Of a DNA stretch of 64,000 bases, positions 46,761 to 57,194 are shown in pieces. Source of the stretch: Uranotaenia lowii (taxonomy: Eukaryota; Arthropoda; Insecta; Diptera; Culicidae). Each line of letters starts with the position of its first letter. Positions within the stretch are counted from its first letter, which is position 1. The notes beneath the pieces were generated by a model. It saw only the letters and a list, made by a program, of their open reading frames with translations. It was not told the origin of the DNA and searched no databases. The position numbers and the translations under genes were made by a program. The stretch lies in the NCBI RefSeq assembly GCF_029784155.1, contig NC_073692.1, positions 368,757,160 through 368,821,159 on the forward strand, given 5' to 3'.

Positions 46761-47499
46761 ACTCTTTGTTTTGAATAGAAACAAATATAAAGTCGATGTG
46801 CTTTCCAATTGACCGTTATTCAAGTCCCACATGGTACCAATTTGAAACTTTTCTGTACCACGCAGATGGTGCTATTTCATTAGCTTTTTTGAATTGTCAT
46901 ATTTTCGGCTGTGTAGCATTCTTAAAGCTTCCTTGAAAATGCTTAGTAATATTTAAAGAGACCGTTTTAAGAAGACTAGACACTTTTCGATATTACATGA
47001 GTATTCAACAAAAGGAGGTCTGGAATAATTGAAGAAATTAATGTCATATTCCCCATAAAAAAAATCAATTAAATTTTATTCCCTCTCGTAAGATTGCATC
47101 ATTTACCAACACAATTTCATGAAAACTGCTGAAAAAGGTGACTGGATATTCCTATGAAAAAAAAAATACAAAAAAATTGTACAACTTGTCGCCGCGTCAT
47201 TCATTGATGACTAGTGTGGTTACCTGGTTTACTACCATTTACATTTGTTTTAGGCCGATATGTGATAGTAGTTGAATTATTATAGCGGTTCTGTGCTTGT
47301 TTACTTTCAACTAAAACCCATTTGAAAAGTTGTTACCTTCAAGTGATTATCGTTAATGGCTGAAAAGCTTACGTTGAGACAGGTTGAACCCCATTGAGGA
47401 CTCGCCTCAATCAATAAACAAATCCCAACACGTGGTTCCAAGACAGCTGATTATCGGCTTTGTGATCGTCATCGTCGTCAGGTAGTCTGACAGCTACTC

Positions 47500-47599
47500 A
47501 CTTCCAGCAACTTTTCGAATGATCATCAGTGGTACATTTCGTGCGAATGGAACAAGAAGTGATTCCTTAAAAGTTAAGAAAAAATTAAGTTCTTTCAAG
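47500..47599 (+). promoter_or_regulatory. Candidate first (non-coding) exon and promoter of the J-protein gene
   Basis: TTTCAAG|GTGAGC at 47599/47600 is a strong 5' splice site. The matching 3' splice site is the pyrimidine-rich TTTCTCTTCTTCCAG ending at 48468, 869 bp downstream. An insect-initiator-like ATCAGTGG lies near 47525, and no TATA box is evident. This is an inference from splice-site quality only; the true start could lie elsewhere. Confidence 0.3.
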
Positions 47600-48468
47600 G
47601 TGAGCTTGTTCGGTATAATACGATCCGGAGTGCTACCGGTTTGAGGAGTCGGTCATCCGTGAAGATCTGTGACTGAAATTTTGGGTGGTGCAATTTGTAA
47701 CTTGCTCCGATTACCTGACGTCAGAAGTCCGACTGAACTTCAGACTCTGAAGTGCTTTTCTGATCTACAGAAGAAACACGTAAGCGCATTTGCCATTTTT
47801 GGAAGCTCGCTAAGTGACACTACACAGGTTTATCAGCCAAAGGTGAACCATTTCCAAAAGTAAATTGAAACCTTCCCCTGTCAAATCTTAAAGAGGTTAT
47901 TCGTCGTGGGTGGTCTCTTTCTGGAGATACATATCGAGTTCTGTGCTTGCACATTCAAATGGCAAACGTTCTTCTGGATTTTGGAAGCAACAACCTATAC
48001 CGGTTCAGCGAAAAAAGCTTATGTCTAGTGGGAAATGTGATACATCTGACTCAGGTTTGGCGGCAAATCTCGTTGCGCTGAGCTGTATGGAGGGCAAACC
48101 CACGACAACGATTCGATGATTCATCCCGGAGAATCGCGGCTAATCGGCGGGAAGTCTGGCTTGGATATTCAGTCAGTGTGGTGTAAATTTGTTTGTGTCG
48201 ATAGACGCTAGAAAGTTCAATCAACATTTAGTTTCTAATTTTTAATTTATTTTTTTGGTGTATTCCAAGAAAGTTTAAAGGAATGATCCCTAATCTTTTT
48301 TTTTCATTTCCAGCTTGCAGAAAAATTCCAAAATATTAACGCCATATGACGTTTTTATTGAATCGTAAAACTTTTCGAATCCACACAGCAAACACTGATA
48401 TTATAACAACCTGTCAATGTTACACAAAAATCTAATCGGCTTTCCTGTTTTCGTTTCTCTTCTTCCAG

Positions 48469-48939
48469 ACCTAAAATCAACGCAAGTCAGCAACTAAACA
48501 AATCGACAACAACATTGTGGCATGAAAAGGAGCTTATCAGTCACTCCTCTCCACCTACGCTCAAATTAGTCGTATTATTATTTGTGTTTGTGTGTGTGCC
48601 ATAAAAAGAAAAAGAAAAGCTCCTGTGAACGCGTCCAGAAAGAAGACAAACTACAAAACCACAATGAATAAATCATCTTGATCTCAAAATCCTAGCAAGT
48701 ACAACTAAACTTAGTCTACAAGAGGGAGAGCTTGTTAGTTACTCGAAACATAAAACTTGCTGCCAGATTAACAACGGTACCACCAAAAGATTGTTACGAA
48801 CAACAACCCTATTGGTCCAGCTTCGGAGCGACTTTCCTAGGAGTTGAGGGGCCAAGACTGAGTGAAGAAGGACAGTTCCTTCTTATCCTCTAGTTTAATT
48901 CCAAGTCGAAAAAAAAAAACAAAAACACACATCCACAAA
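48469..48939 (+). other. 5' untranslated region of the J-protein gene
   Basis: The 471 bases between the strong 3' splice site at 48467-48468 (CTCTTCTTCCAG) and the start codon have the compositional look of a dipteran leader (CA/AAC-rich, ending AAAACACACATCCACAAAATGG). No out-of-frame gene is recognisable. Confidence 0.5.
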
Positions 48940-49004
48940 ATGGTTGACTACTACAAAACGCTGGACGTCGCCCGGACGGCATCGGAAGCCGAAATCAAAA
49001 AAGC
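48940..49004 (+). CDS. mrj: J-protein coding exon 1
   Basis: Encodes [20 protein letters not shown] plus K and the first two bases of the next codon: helix I and the start of helix II of a J domain (YYKTLDVxxxASxxEIKKAY is the family's N-terminal pattern). The start ATG at 48940 has a good insect context (CAAAATGG) and gives a J domain right at the N terminus, as in DNAJB proteins. The donor is GC|GTAATA at 49004/49005, a somewhat weak but acceptable 5' splice site. Intron 1 is only 67 bp, typical of small dipteran introns. Confidence 0.9.
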
Positions 49005-49071
49005 GTAATAAATTTTACTCTATCGAACTGGTTCATAAAAACCCATTGATTTTCTGTTTTCCCATTGACAG

Positions 49072-49181
49072 ATACAAAAAGCTAGCCCTACGATGGCATC
49101 CAGACAAAAATCCCGATAATCCAGAGGAGTCCAACCGGCGGTTCAAGGAGATCTCAGAGGCGTACGAGGTGCTATCAGACG
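49072..49181 (+). CDS. mrj: J-protein coding exon 2 (HPD motif)
   Basis: Acceptor TTTTCCCATTGACAG|AT and donor GACG|GTGAGT are both good. With the split GCA codon it encodes [20 protein letters not shown] followed by [17 protein letters not shown]. This is J-domain helix II, the HPD loop (residues 31-33, essential for stimulating Hsp70), and helix III ([13 protein letters not shown]). The exon ends in phase 1 after residue 58, just before helix IV, so the rest of the domain must come from one of two downstream exons. Both supply a fitting continuation. Confidence 0.93.
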
Positions 49182-50219
49182 GTGAGTGAGCTTGTTTTGG
49201 AATGCCTCCGTACTAACTCGTTCTTTTGCGAAAATATTTCGTAGAAGAACCACAGAACGATCGAATAAAGTTTCAAATCAATGAAAACAAGTGAAGGTCA
49301 GATTAATACCTTTAAGACTTACTAGACAATAATGATGCATATAATGCTTAGGGAGGGGGCCGTAAAAAGAACTGTCTCATGGGATGTCACTTTTTTTCCA
49401 TAACATCTTTATCATAAAAGATAAAATGAAAAAGATAAATGATATGGTTTTCTACATTTCTAACGTATCATTAGGCAATTTTTAAAATTTTGTATTAAAT
49501 TTTTTTCTCCGAATTCCTACTGTTTAAAAAAAGTTTCAATTTTATTTTGAAAAATGGTGGCGAATCGTGGGTCACCAAATCCAAATTGACCAAATAACAT
49601 GCAAAGTTTGTGAGTTGACCTAAAACTGTAATTTCATAACTCTTTTTGTTATTTTAAAGCAATTTCGAGTGAAAAAATAAAAAATAAAGTTGTGTATTGT
49701 AATTATCGCATTCAATAAAATTGACAGAACATTTTACATAACGCTTTATTTGGCATTACAATACTTTACAGGAATGAAAAATGTATTTTAAATTATGAAT
49801 GTGTTGAATAACACCAACACATAGGTGGCCCATGATTCCCCACAAGCTATGATTTGTAAATTTGTTGCGTTCGAGTGACTTATTCATAATTCATGAAAAA
49901 TTCCTTTTCCATGTGAAAGAGCAGGACAATCATAAGCATATGAGCATATTTTTGTAATGTACTTTAGGTCTCCCACCGATGCCATTTACGAGTTTTTTTT
50001 AAATAATGTTGGTACATTTTCTAGACTAAATAGTTAAATAAAAGAAGCATATGATGCGTACACAAATTTACAATATATGGAAGTAAATGCTTATGCAGAG
50101 CGACGACGATGACAGTTGGATTGAGATTTCTATCTTAACACACATCCCAAATATACTGAGAGGCCCACGTTTCCCCATGGCCCAAGATACTCCTTCAAAA
50201 TTGATTTAAAAAAATGGCC

Positions 50220-51080
50220 AAAAATTAAAAAAAAAATAAAATAACAAAACTTACAAAAATGACAAGACTGACAAAAATTATATAAATGAAAAATGACAAA
50301 AAAAAACAAAAAAAACAAATATGGCAAAAGTTTCAGAAAAACCAAATATACCAAATTGACAAAAATGACAAACATGAGAAAATTGATAAAATTGGCAAAA
50401 TTGACGCAAATGACAAAAATGACAAAAATGACAAAAATGACAAAAATGACAAAAATGACAAAAATGACAAAAATGACAAAAATGACAAAAATGTCAAAAA
50501 TGACAAAAATGACAAAAATGACAAAAATGACAAAAATGACAAAAATGACAAAAATAACAAAAATGACAAAAATGACAAAAATGACAAAAATGACAAAAAT
50601 GACAAAAATGACAAAAATGACAAAAATGACAAAAATGACAAAAATGACAAAAATGACAAAAATGACAAAAATGACAAAAATGACAAAAATGACAAAAATG
50701 ACAAAAATGACAAAAATGACAAAAATGACAAAAATGACAAAAATGACAAAAATGACAAAAATGACAAAAATGACAAAAATGACAAAAATGACAAAAATGA
50801 CAAAAATGACAAAAATGACAAAAATGACAAAAATGACAAAAATGACAAAAATGACAAAAATGACAAAAATGAGAAAAATGACAAAAATGACAAAAATGAC
50901 AAAAATGACAAATATGGCAAATATGACAAAAATGTCGAAAATGACAAAAATGACAAAATTGACAAAATTGACAAAAATGATAAAAATGAAAAAATGAAAA
51001 AAATGACAAACATGACAAAAATAACATAAAATGGCAAATATGACAAAAATGATAAAAGTGATCGAAATGACCAAAATGAA
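50220..51080 (+). repeat. 9 bp minisatellite (AAAATGACA)n
   Basis: About 58 nearly perfect units at 50405-50930, with decayed borders on both sides (50220-50400 and 50930-51080). It lies in intron 2 of the J-protein gene. All six frames stay open over long spans (NDK, MTK, VIF, LSF and CHF repeats), a by-product of a period divisible by three. None is a gene. Confidence 0.95.
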
Positions 51081-51084
51081 AAAA

Positions 51085-51760
51085 TTCGTTTTTGTCATTT
51101 ATGTCAGATTTTTATTTTGTCAATTTTCTCAATTTGCTCAAATATGTTTATTTTGTTGGTATTGTCAAATTAGTTAATTTTATCAATGTGGTCATTTTTT
51201 TCCGTTTTGTCACTTTTGTCATTGTTTCTTTAAATTTTGTCAATTTTGTTAATTTGGCAATTTGAAAAGAATTTTCTGCACTTGGTAAATTTTGTCCTTT
51301 TTTCATATTTGTCAATTTTGGGATTTTTTTAAATTTGTTCAGTTTTGTTAATGTCGTCATTTTTGTCAATTTGATCAGTTTTTTCATTGATGTTAATATT
51401 GTCAATTCGGTCTATTTTATCATTCATGTTAACATTGTAATTTTTTATCTTATTTGTCAATTATGTGAATTTTTCGAATTTTTGTCAATTTTGCTAATTT
51501 TGAAATTTTTTGTTTGTTTTGTTTTAAATTTTCTCAATTCTGTCAATTTTTTCACAAAAAATCATGCAACTTACAAAAGTGATAAATTGAATTGAAATAA
51601 AAATAAAATTCACAAAATTGTCAATAATAACTAAATTGGCAAAAATTACAAAATTGGAAACTTAACTTAATTGTCAAAATGCCAAAACGACGAAATTGAA
51701 ATTATTGACAAAATTTTCAAAATTGTTATAGTTATCAAAATTTAAAATATCAATAGTAAA
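51085..51760 (-). repeat. Decayed, inverted continuation of the 9 bp minisatellite
   Basis: From 51085 to about 51560 the sequence is full of TTTTGTCAATTT and TTTTGTCATTT words, the complement of the preceding unit. From about 51590 to 51760 the direct orientation (CAAAATTGTCAAAATTG) returns. The array has thus switched strand at about 51083 and again near 51575, both parts strongly mutated. Confidence 0.7.
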
Positions 51761-52102
51761 TTCGACCGATTATTGAACCCTACGTTACCGCATCGTACTT
51801 CACTCCGGCGATTGTAATTTTACCCGATTATGTTTTCAATCAATTCAATCAATTGCTTCACTTCAAAGGTCAATCCGGAAAAACGTTAAATTATTTGAAA
51901 CAGATTGTTGAGCATCTTATTTCTACTTGTGTTCAAAATTCTTATTTTAAAATTACCATGGGCTGTAACTCCAAAAATAGTACATTGAGATTATAGTTAT
52001 TAAAAATTTTTTTTTTCTAGAAACGGGATCATACAGGATATTCCAGGATGCAGTTATTTAAAAATCAACAATAAGTCACAAATAAAGTTATTTATATGAA
52101 TA

Positions 52103-52415
52103 CTAGCTAAACCGGTAAACTTCGTTTTACCTCTAAATTAATAAATCGTTTAAATGTTTGACTTCATCTAGACTTCCTGAACTTCTTCGTGTTCGTGAAA
52201 CAATTTTTATGAAAATCTTATTAAAACTGTTGGTGGTCTCCCTTCCATAAAAAGTGAGATTCTTGAAACTATTATACAAACCCTTTCTAACCAAATTTTA
52301 ATTCATTCAGATCGTCCGTTTATACGTGAGGGTGTTACCAGTGTTACAAAGAAAACGCCTCCATTTTTATGAATAAGATTATGATAATTTTCAAATACTA
52401 TAATCTTATATACCA
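52103..52415 (-). mobile_element. Helitron-like 3' end of another family
   Basis: Read on the minus strand, CGAAGTTTACCGGTTTAG followed by CTAG and host T is a Helitron-type terminus different from family A. The hairpin ATAAGATTAT...ATAATCTTAT (about 52373-52410) lies just before the family A element, which may have inserted into this older copy. The 5' end was not identified. Confidence 0.35.
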
Positions 52416-54945
52416 CTAGCTGACCCGGTGTGCCACACCTTCCAAAAATAAATGAAATTATTCATATTTTTATTTTTTTGTTGTCATTATTTCAAATCAA
52501 ATTACAAAATAATTCAAAAGCAACCGCTATAAAATGATAGATGCAGCTGGAGCTGGAGCAGAATTCTAATACAAAGATGACTCATACTAATTTTCTATAA
52601 ATTTGTTTTCAAAGTCTAATAATTTGAATCTGTTTTTATAAGTTTCATAAGTTCTTTGAAAATTAAATAAGTTCTTTGATTATTGAGGTGATATATTCCC
52701 CACCCTCTCTCCCTTCCTTTGCCAGAGTGGCTCACGAACTATACCATATAAATATTTTCTTTTAAACGTCAAAATCTACATTTGGCTCCATTTGTTTGAT
52801 AAGAGTTTTCGAGTTATGTAAAAAAAAAAAAGAAAAAAAAAACCGGCCCTTTCTTCCCAATTCAGCCCTGAAAAAAAGGGCCCGAAAATATTCGTACACA
52901 AACAATCTCTAAACAATCTCTCTTATAAAAAAACGGTTTCCTATGCTTCATAAGTTCTCGATTTGTGCCCATTTGTCCTTCCCATCCCACCCTGCTGAAA
53001 GGAGGTCGCGGTCTATTATCGTACCCATTTTTTTAGTATCTGAAATGCTCTCATATCAAATCTCATTGGTTGATGAGTTTACAAGCTTTACAACATAATT
53101 TATATGGACGCCACGCCACGCCAAATTAGGTTTTATTTGCGTAGTTTATCGCGTAGTCCAATGCCCCTCCCTATTTCCCCATTGAATAGAGAAGTGAGAA
53201 CTTAATATTCATAGAAATATTTTTCGTACTCTAGTGCACATTTAATGCCAAATTTGGGTTCATTTGCTCGATTAAATCTCGAGTTATACAAACAAATTGT
53301 ATGGAAGCCCATCTACCCCCCTTTATATCTTCCAGCTGAGAGAAAGGAGGGTCCTCAATTTATCATGGAAACATTTCTCGTATTCAAATACTGTCACATG
53401 CCAAAGTTGGTTCCATTTGCTCGATCAGCTTTCCACCCTTACAGAAAATTGTAAGGGAGTCCCCTCCTCCTTTTCATCCACCTCTTTGAAGGAGTGAGGT
53501 ATACCAAATATTCATAGAAGCATTTCTCGTACCCGAAAACCCTTCCATGCCAAATTTGGTTCCATTTGCTGTTATAGTTCTCGAGTTATGCAGGAAAAAT
53601 TGTATGGAGCTCCCCTTCGCTTTTTCCTTCAACCCGCTGGAAGAAGGGAGGGGTCTCAAAATCCTAGTATCGTAGTATTGGAAAACCATGATAAATAGGA
53701 TCTTTTTTACATTTATGTTGGGTAAAATCAATTAAAATGACCAAGGTTATCATACTTGTTTAATTAAACGTTAAAAACCTAAATTTTATTTAGGCCCAAA
53801 CAATTATAATTTTGGAAATCCATTCAAAATTCAAAAATTCTGTGAAATCAGTGAATTTTTCAAAATTTTGTGTTTTGTGACACAGATTCTGTGATGAAAA
53901 TTTGCTCAAAATTCTGTGAAATTACTGATATTTCTGTGATTCCGGCAACCTTGGTTTCCATTCCTTGTACCGAAACACACTCCCATGCCAAATTTGGTAC
54001 CAGCTATATTTGTTAGATAAGTTGTATGGAATTGTATGGAACCTGCCCTCTTCCCTAGCTTTATCCCCAATTGAAAGACAAAGGAGTCTCAAATAAGCAG
54101 TTAACCATTTCTCGTATCCAAAAAGAACTCCTATGCCAAATTTGGTTCCATTTGCTCGATTAGTTCTCGAGTTCTGCGAAAAATTGTAAAGCAGCCCCTC
54201 TCCCTGCTCTCCTTCCTTTCACCCCACTGGAAGGAGCGGTAGTACTAAATATTCATTGGAACATTCCTCGTATTCAAATACCCTTCCATTCCAAATTTGG
54301 TTCCATTCTCCTTGAAGTTTTCCCATTGGAAGAACAGAGGGTTCTCAAAATATCATAAAAAATATCATAGAAACATTTGTCGTATTCCAATACTTTCCCA
54401 TGTCAAATTTGGTGCCATTTGCTTCGTTAGTTTTCCAGTTATTCTGAAAATTGTACAGAAGCCCCCTCCCCCTTTTCTATCACTCCACTGAAAAAAGGAA
54501 AAGGTACCCCCTTCTCCCTTTCTTATTCCCCACTGAAAGAAGGGAGGGGTCTAAAATAATCATAGGAACATTTCTCGTATTCCAATACTCTCCCATGCCA
54601 AATTCTGTTCCATTAGCTTGATTAGTTCTCGAGTTATGTTAAAAATTCTAAGGTAGCCTCCCTCCCCTCTTCCTATCTCCTTACCGAAAAGAGGAAGGGG
54701 TACCAAATATTCATAGAAACATTCCTCGGACCCAAATATTCTCCCATGCCCAATTTCGTTTTACTTGCTTAATCAGTTTTCGAGCTATGCAAACATTTGT
54801 CTTTTCTTTGAGAGACCCCCTCCTCCAAAAAGAGGGAGGGGTTCCACTATTATAGGAACCTTGCCCGGCCTCCAATACCCCCATCTGCCATCGAGTCTAT
54901 GAAGAACAGACAGACAGACAGAAATTCATTTTTTATAAATATAGA
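52416..54945 (-). mobile_element. Helitron family A, copy 3, in intron 2
   Basis: On the minus strand it starts TCTATATTTATAAAAAATGA (54945), has the (CTGT)n run, and ends GGTGT-GGC-ACACC, GGGTCAG, CTAG (52416). The flanking host bases are A (complement of 54946) and T (complement of 52415). The interior is the roughly 145-155 bp repeat with CCAAATTTGGTTCCATTTGC as the + strand core, about a dozen units. It sits antisense to the host gene and has no transposition gene. Confidence 0.82.
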
Positions 54946-55067
54946 TGAAAGCTGCGGTTAGTTCTTGGACAGATCTTTCTGCCGCAGAGCCCAATACTGT
55001 TAGATGGGACGTAACTCTGGAAAGATACGGGAATTCAATTTCTTTGTAACAATATAAAACTTTCGTT

Positions 55068-55440
55068 TTAAAGGTATGGTCCTAAAAACACCCATGCGCT
55101 GTTTACCGCCGTGTCTTTCGTTAGCTCGAAGAGCTGGAACCCTTTTTTGGGCATCTTGTTTTGGTGGCGCTCTGGCCAAGAGCAGATATTAAGCCTCCGA
55201 TCGTAGCTTCCGGGACAAGCCCGCGTACGTTGAGCCTTGTCTTGCTTCCACGATGTGGGCTTTGGGGGTTGATCTGCCTTTGTGACGACTTTTCTTATTG
55301 CGTTCACCTTTCTTCTTAGGACTGTCCGGCTTTGCTTTCTCCATCGGCATACTCATAATCTATGCTCCGTCTTTTCTTGGACGAGTCGTTAACAATATCC
55401 TGACACTTGTCGCAAAGCATCCGCGTACGATCTTTCAGTG
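55068..55440 (-). pseudogene. LINE ORF1 (gag-like) remnant
   Basis: Minus-strand frames read RMLCDKCQDIVNDSSKKRR, then KKKGERNKKSRHKGRSTPKA and HIVEARQGSTYAGLSRKLRS before a stop. A basic linker followed by a TYAxxxRKLRS-like motif resembles the ORF1 protein of R1/jockey-type non-LTR elements, which binds element RNA. Frameshifts break it and no ORF2 follows. Family recognition is by pattern only. Confidence 0.4.
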
Positions 55441-55735
55441 TTCACAATACGCTGAGACATGAAACCGGAGACTTGAAACTTGAGACCCGAGAGATCTGAG
55501 ATCTGAGATGTGTCTGAAAACTGGAATCCTGAGTCCTGTGATATGATACCTCAAACATGTAATACGCGACTTGTGACACAAGACATCCGATTTGATATGT
55601 GGTTGAGATAGGCTTGAGATTTGAGGTCTGAGGTCTCAGATCTGCGATCTAGGTCTCAGGCCTCAGGCCTCATGTTCCAGGTCTCAGGTCGCATGACTCA
55701 ACTCAAATCCGAGAAATTATTCTAGGCCCAACTGA
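55440..55735 (+). repeat. Decayed GAGATCTGAG / CTTGAGAC-type repeat
   Basis: Short words GAGACTTGA, GAGATCTGAG, GAGGTCTGAG and GTCTCAGGCCTCA follow one another with variable spacing. The words resemble the unit of the 13 bp satellite further right and may be an early, mutated relative. Confidence 0.6.
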
Positions 55736-56532
55736 CCGAATGTCGAAACTAGCAGGTATCTTTTTGTATGAAATAAAAATCTTGGTGTATTTAGTTCTCT
55801 ATAGATCAATATATTTGGCCAATTAATTCTAGTGAAGTTCATATATAATACCTTATAATTGACGACTTAAAAATATCCGGAGGGTTAAAGCACTGACCAT
55901 TCTGACTGGACACTCGATTACGTTTTCTGGATAATTTTTCCAATAGTACGCAATGTCGATTCCAGAGTGCGCATCGATCGATTTGAAGAAATGCTATCCC
56001 AGTTAGGAAATGCCACCGAACTTTTAAAAATAAAACACGCAATTTCTACGATAAAATCGGGCTAAACCGGACCATTTTTCCTACAGGGCATTTTTTGTCA
56101 AATTTTTCAGGTTCGTCACCTGCCGTCGGTATTGAGAACCTGCAAAATTTGACAACAAAAAATTAGACAGAAAATGGTTGAATTTTTGTTCTAAGTGGCA
56201 TGTCAGTGTGGTCAGTGGTTAAAGTATCAAATGGGAGCACCAATCAAACAGATCGATACAAAACCTGCCATTAACAAGCGATAGTCGATTTACTGTATCA
56301 CAGCGTACATTTCTTCCGCAAGACATAAAGTAGGTTTCTAGGAGCCCCAAATTCCACTTTCCAGTCGGAGGAATATGGCCAAAAAGTCGGCATCCAACAG
56401 CTTCTAAACACGGAAGCCAACCTTTTTGTTTTGTTGACCCTTATACCTCCATCATCGTCATCATCATCATCATCGCGCCCCAAAGCAAGGTGTAAATATA
56501 GACTGAATTTATGTTTTGCCGGTCACAAACAG

Positions 56533-56957
56533 CTTACAAGCGGCACATTTACGACAACCGAAGCAGCAGCAGCAACGCCCGGAGGAGCACCTTCTCTAGC
56601 AGTTTCGGAACCGGAAGTGGCCGGGGAACCGGAGGCTACAGCACCAATCGAGATTACAGCAGCAGCAAGTATGGCGGTGGCCATTATGATTTCGGCAGCA
56701 CCTTCGATTCCTACTTTGGAAGTGGAGGTGGTCGATATGGTGGTGCCAATAGCAGGTCTTCCGGTTCCGCTGGATCACATCATCACCACGGACATGGCGG
56801 CGGCCGTACGTTTTCGTTCCGGGGATTTTTCGAAACGACACCGTTTTTCCGCTTTTTTGGTAGTGTAGAACATGTTCTATATCGTGAGCCTGTTTATAAG
56901 CGGCGAATGTTAAGCGAAAATAACAAAAGCGTTTTGTCGAGCGTGATTAACAGATGA
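56533..56957 (+). CDS. mrj: J-protein alternative terminal exon (short isoform)
   Basis: Acceptor GGTCACAAACAG|CTTAC at 56532/56533. Joined to the phase 1 donor of exon 2 it gives D-A-YKRHIYDNR, a fitting helix IV of the J domain (KRxIYD), then 130-odd residues to TGA 56955-56957; the predicted short protein is 199 residues. The tail is Ser/Gly/Arg/Tyr-rich with FGS repeats (GHYDFGSTFDSYFGSGGGRY), an HHHHGHGGG stretch, and FSFRGFFETTPFFRFFG, comparable to the G/F region and FFxxPFxxFFG-like motif of DNAJB6-type proteins. It lacks the usual YDxYG after helix IV. The upstream ATGs at 56431 and 56511 are in intron sequence. Coding potential is clear from composition and phase, though transcript evidence is absent. 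Confidence 0.8.
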
Positions 56958-57183
56958 TTTTTGTATTTTTTTTTGTTGATATAATACTAAAACTACGAAG
57001 CTACTGGCTAATAAGAATTTTTACAGAGAAACAGATCAAGAAAATTTCACGCATTCCATCAGCTTGCTAGCACGATTTCTAAAACTTCTAAAACCTTTGA
57101 ACATTTCCTAACCTCTTGAAATGCGAAATCGCGAGTAATTTTGAAGTTAAAAATTCATTTAAAAATTTACATCCTACAAATTT

Positions 57184-57189
57184 AATAAA
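57184..57189 (+). terminator. Candidate poly(A) signal of the short isoform
   Basis: AATAAA lies 227 bases after the proximal stop codon and directly before the 13 bp satellite. No other canonical AATAAA is present between 56958 and here. Functional use is an inference. Confidence 0.45.
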
Positions 57190-57194
57190 ATCTG

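Larger units (their letters stand above)
46323..47480. other. Spacer with repeat fragments upstream of the J-protein gene
   Basis: It holds a second copy of a dispersed repeat and a LINE 3' end (listed separately). From about 46790 the DNA is AT-rich without a gene. The 74-codon ORF at 46411-46635 lies in repeat-derived sequence and has no domain. Confidence 0.45.
49182..56532 (+). other. Intron 2, proximal part
   Basis: 7.35 kb between exon 2 and the alternative terminal exon. 49200-50200 is AT-rich without signal; then come a 9 bp minisatellite, a degenerate Helitron end, a complete - strand Helitron, a LINE ORF1 remnant and a decayed GAGATCTGAG-like repeat. 55740-56530 has no identifiable element. 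Confidence 0.7.

Noticed and set aside
48165..48210. TCAGTCAGTGTG initiator with a downstream AGACG as a core promoter
   Set aside because: The AGACG is not at the exact spacing required of a DPE relative to a good initiator, and the stretch lies within the putative 5' intron.
48944..49189. Continuous 81-codon ORF reading through intron 1
   Set aside because: It starts in another frame of exon 1 and translates the 67 bp intron; splicing at 49004/49072 gives the correct J domain instead.
50130..51098. Five overlapping ORFs of 177-322 codons, one appearing as a hydrophobic VIF repeat protein
   Set aside because: Same cause: a 9 bp minisatellite open in several frames at once, inside an intron.
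56431..56868. ORF of 145 codons in a second frame over the alternative exon
   Set aside because: It is the out-of-frame shadow of the 56533-56957 exon, with low-complexity Ser/Ala content and a start in intron sequence.
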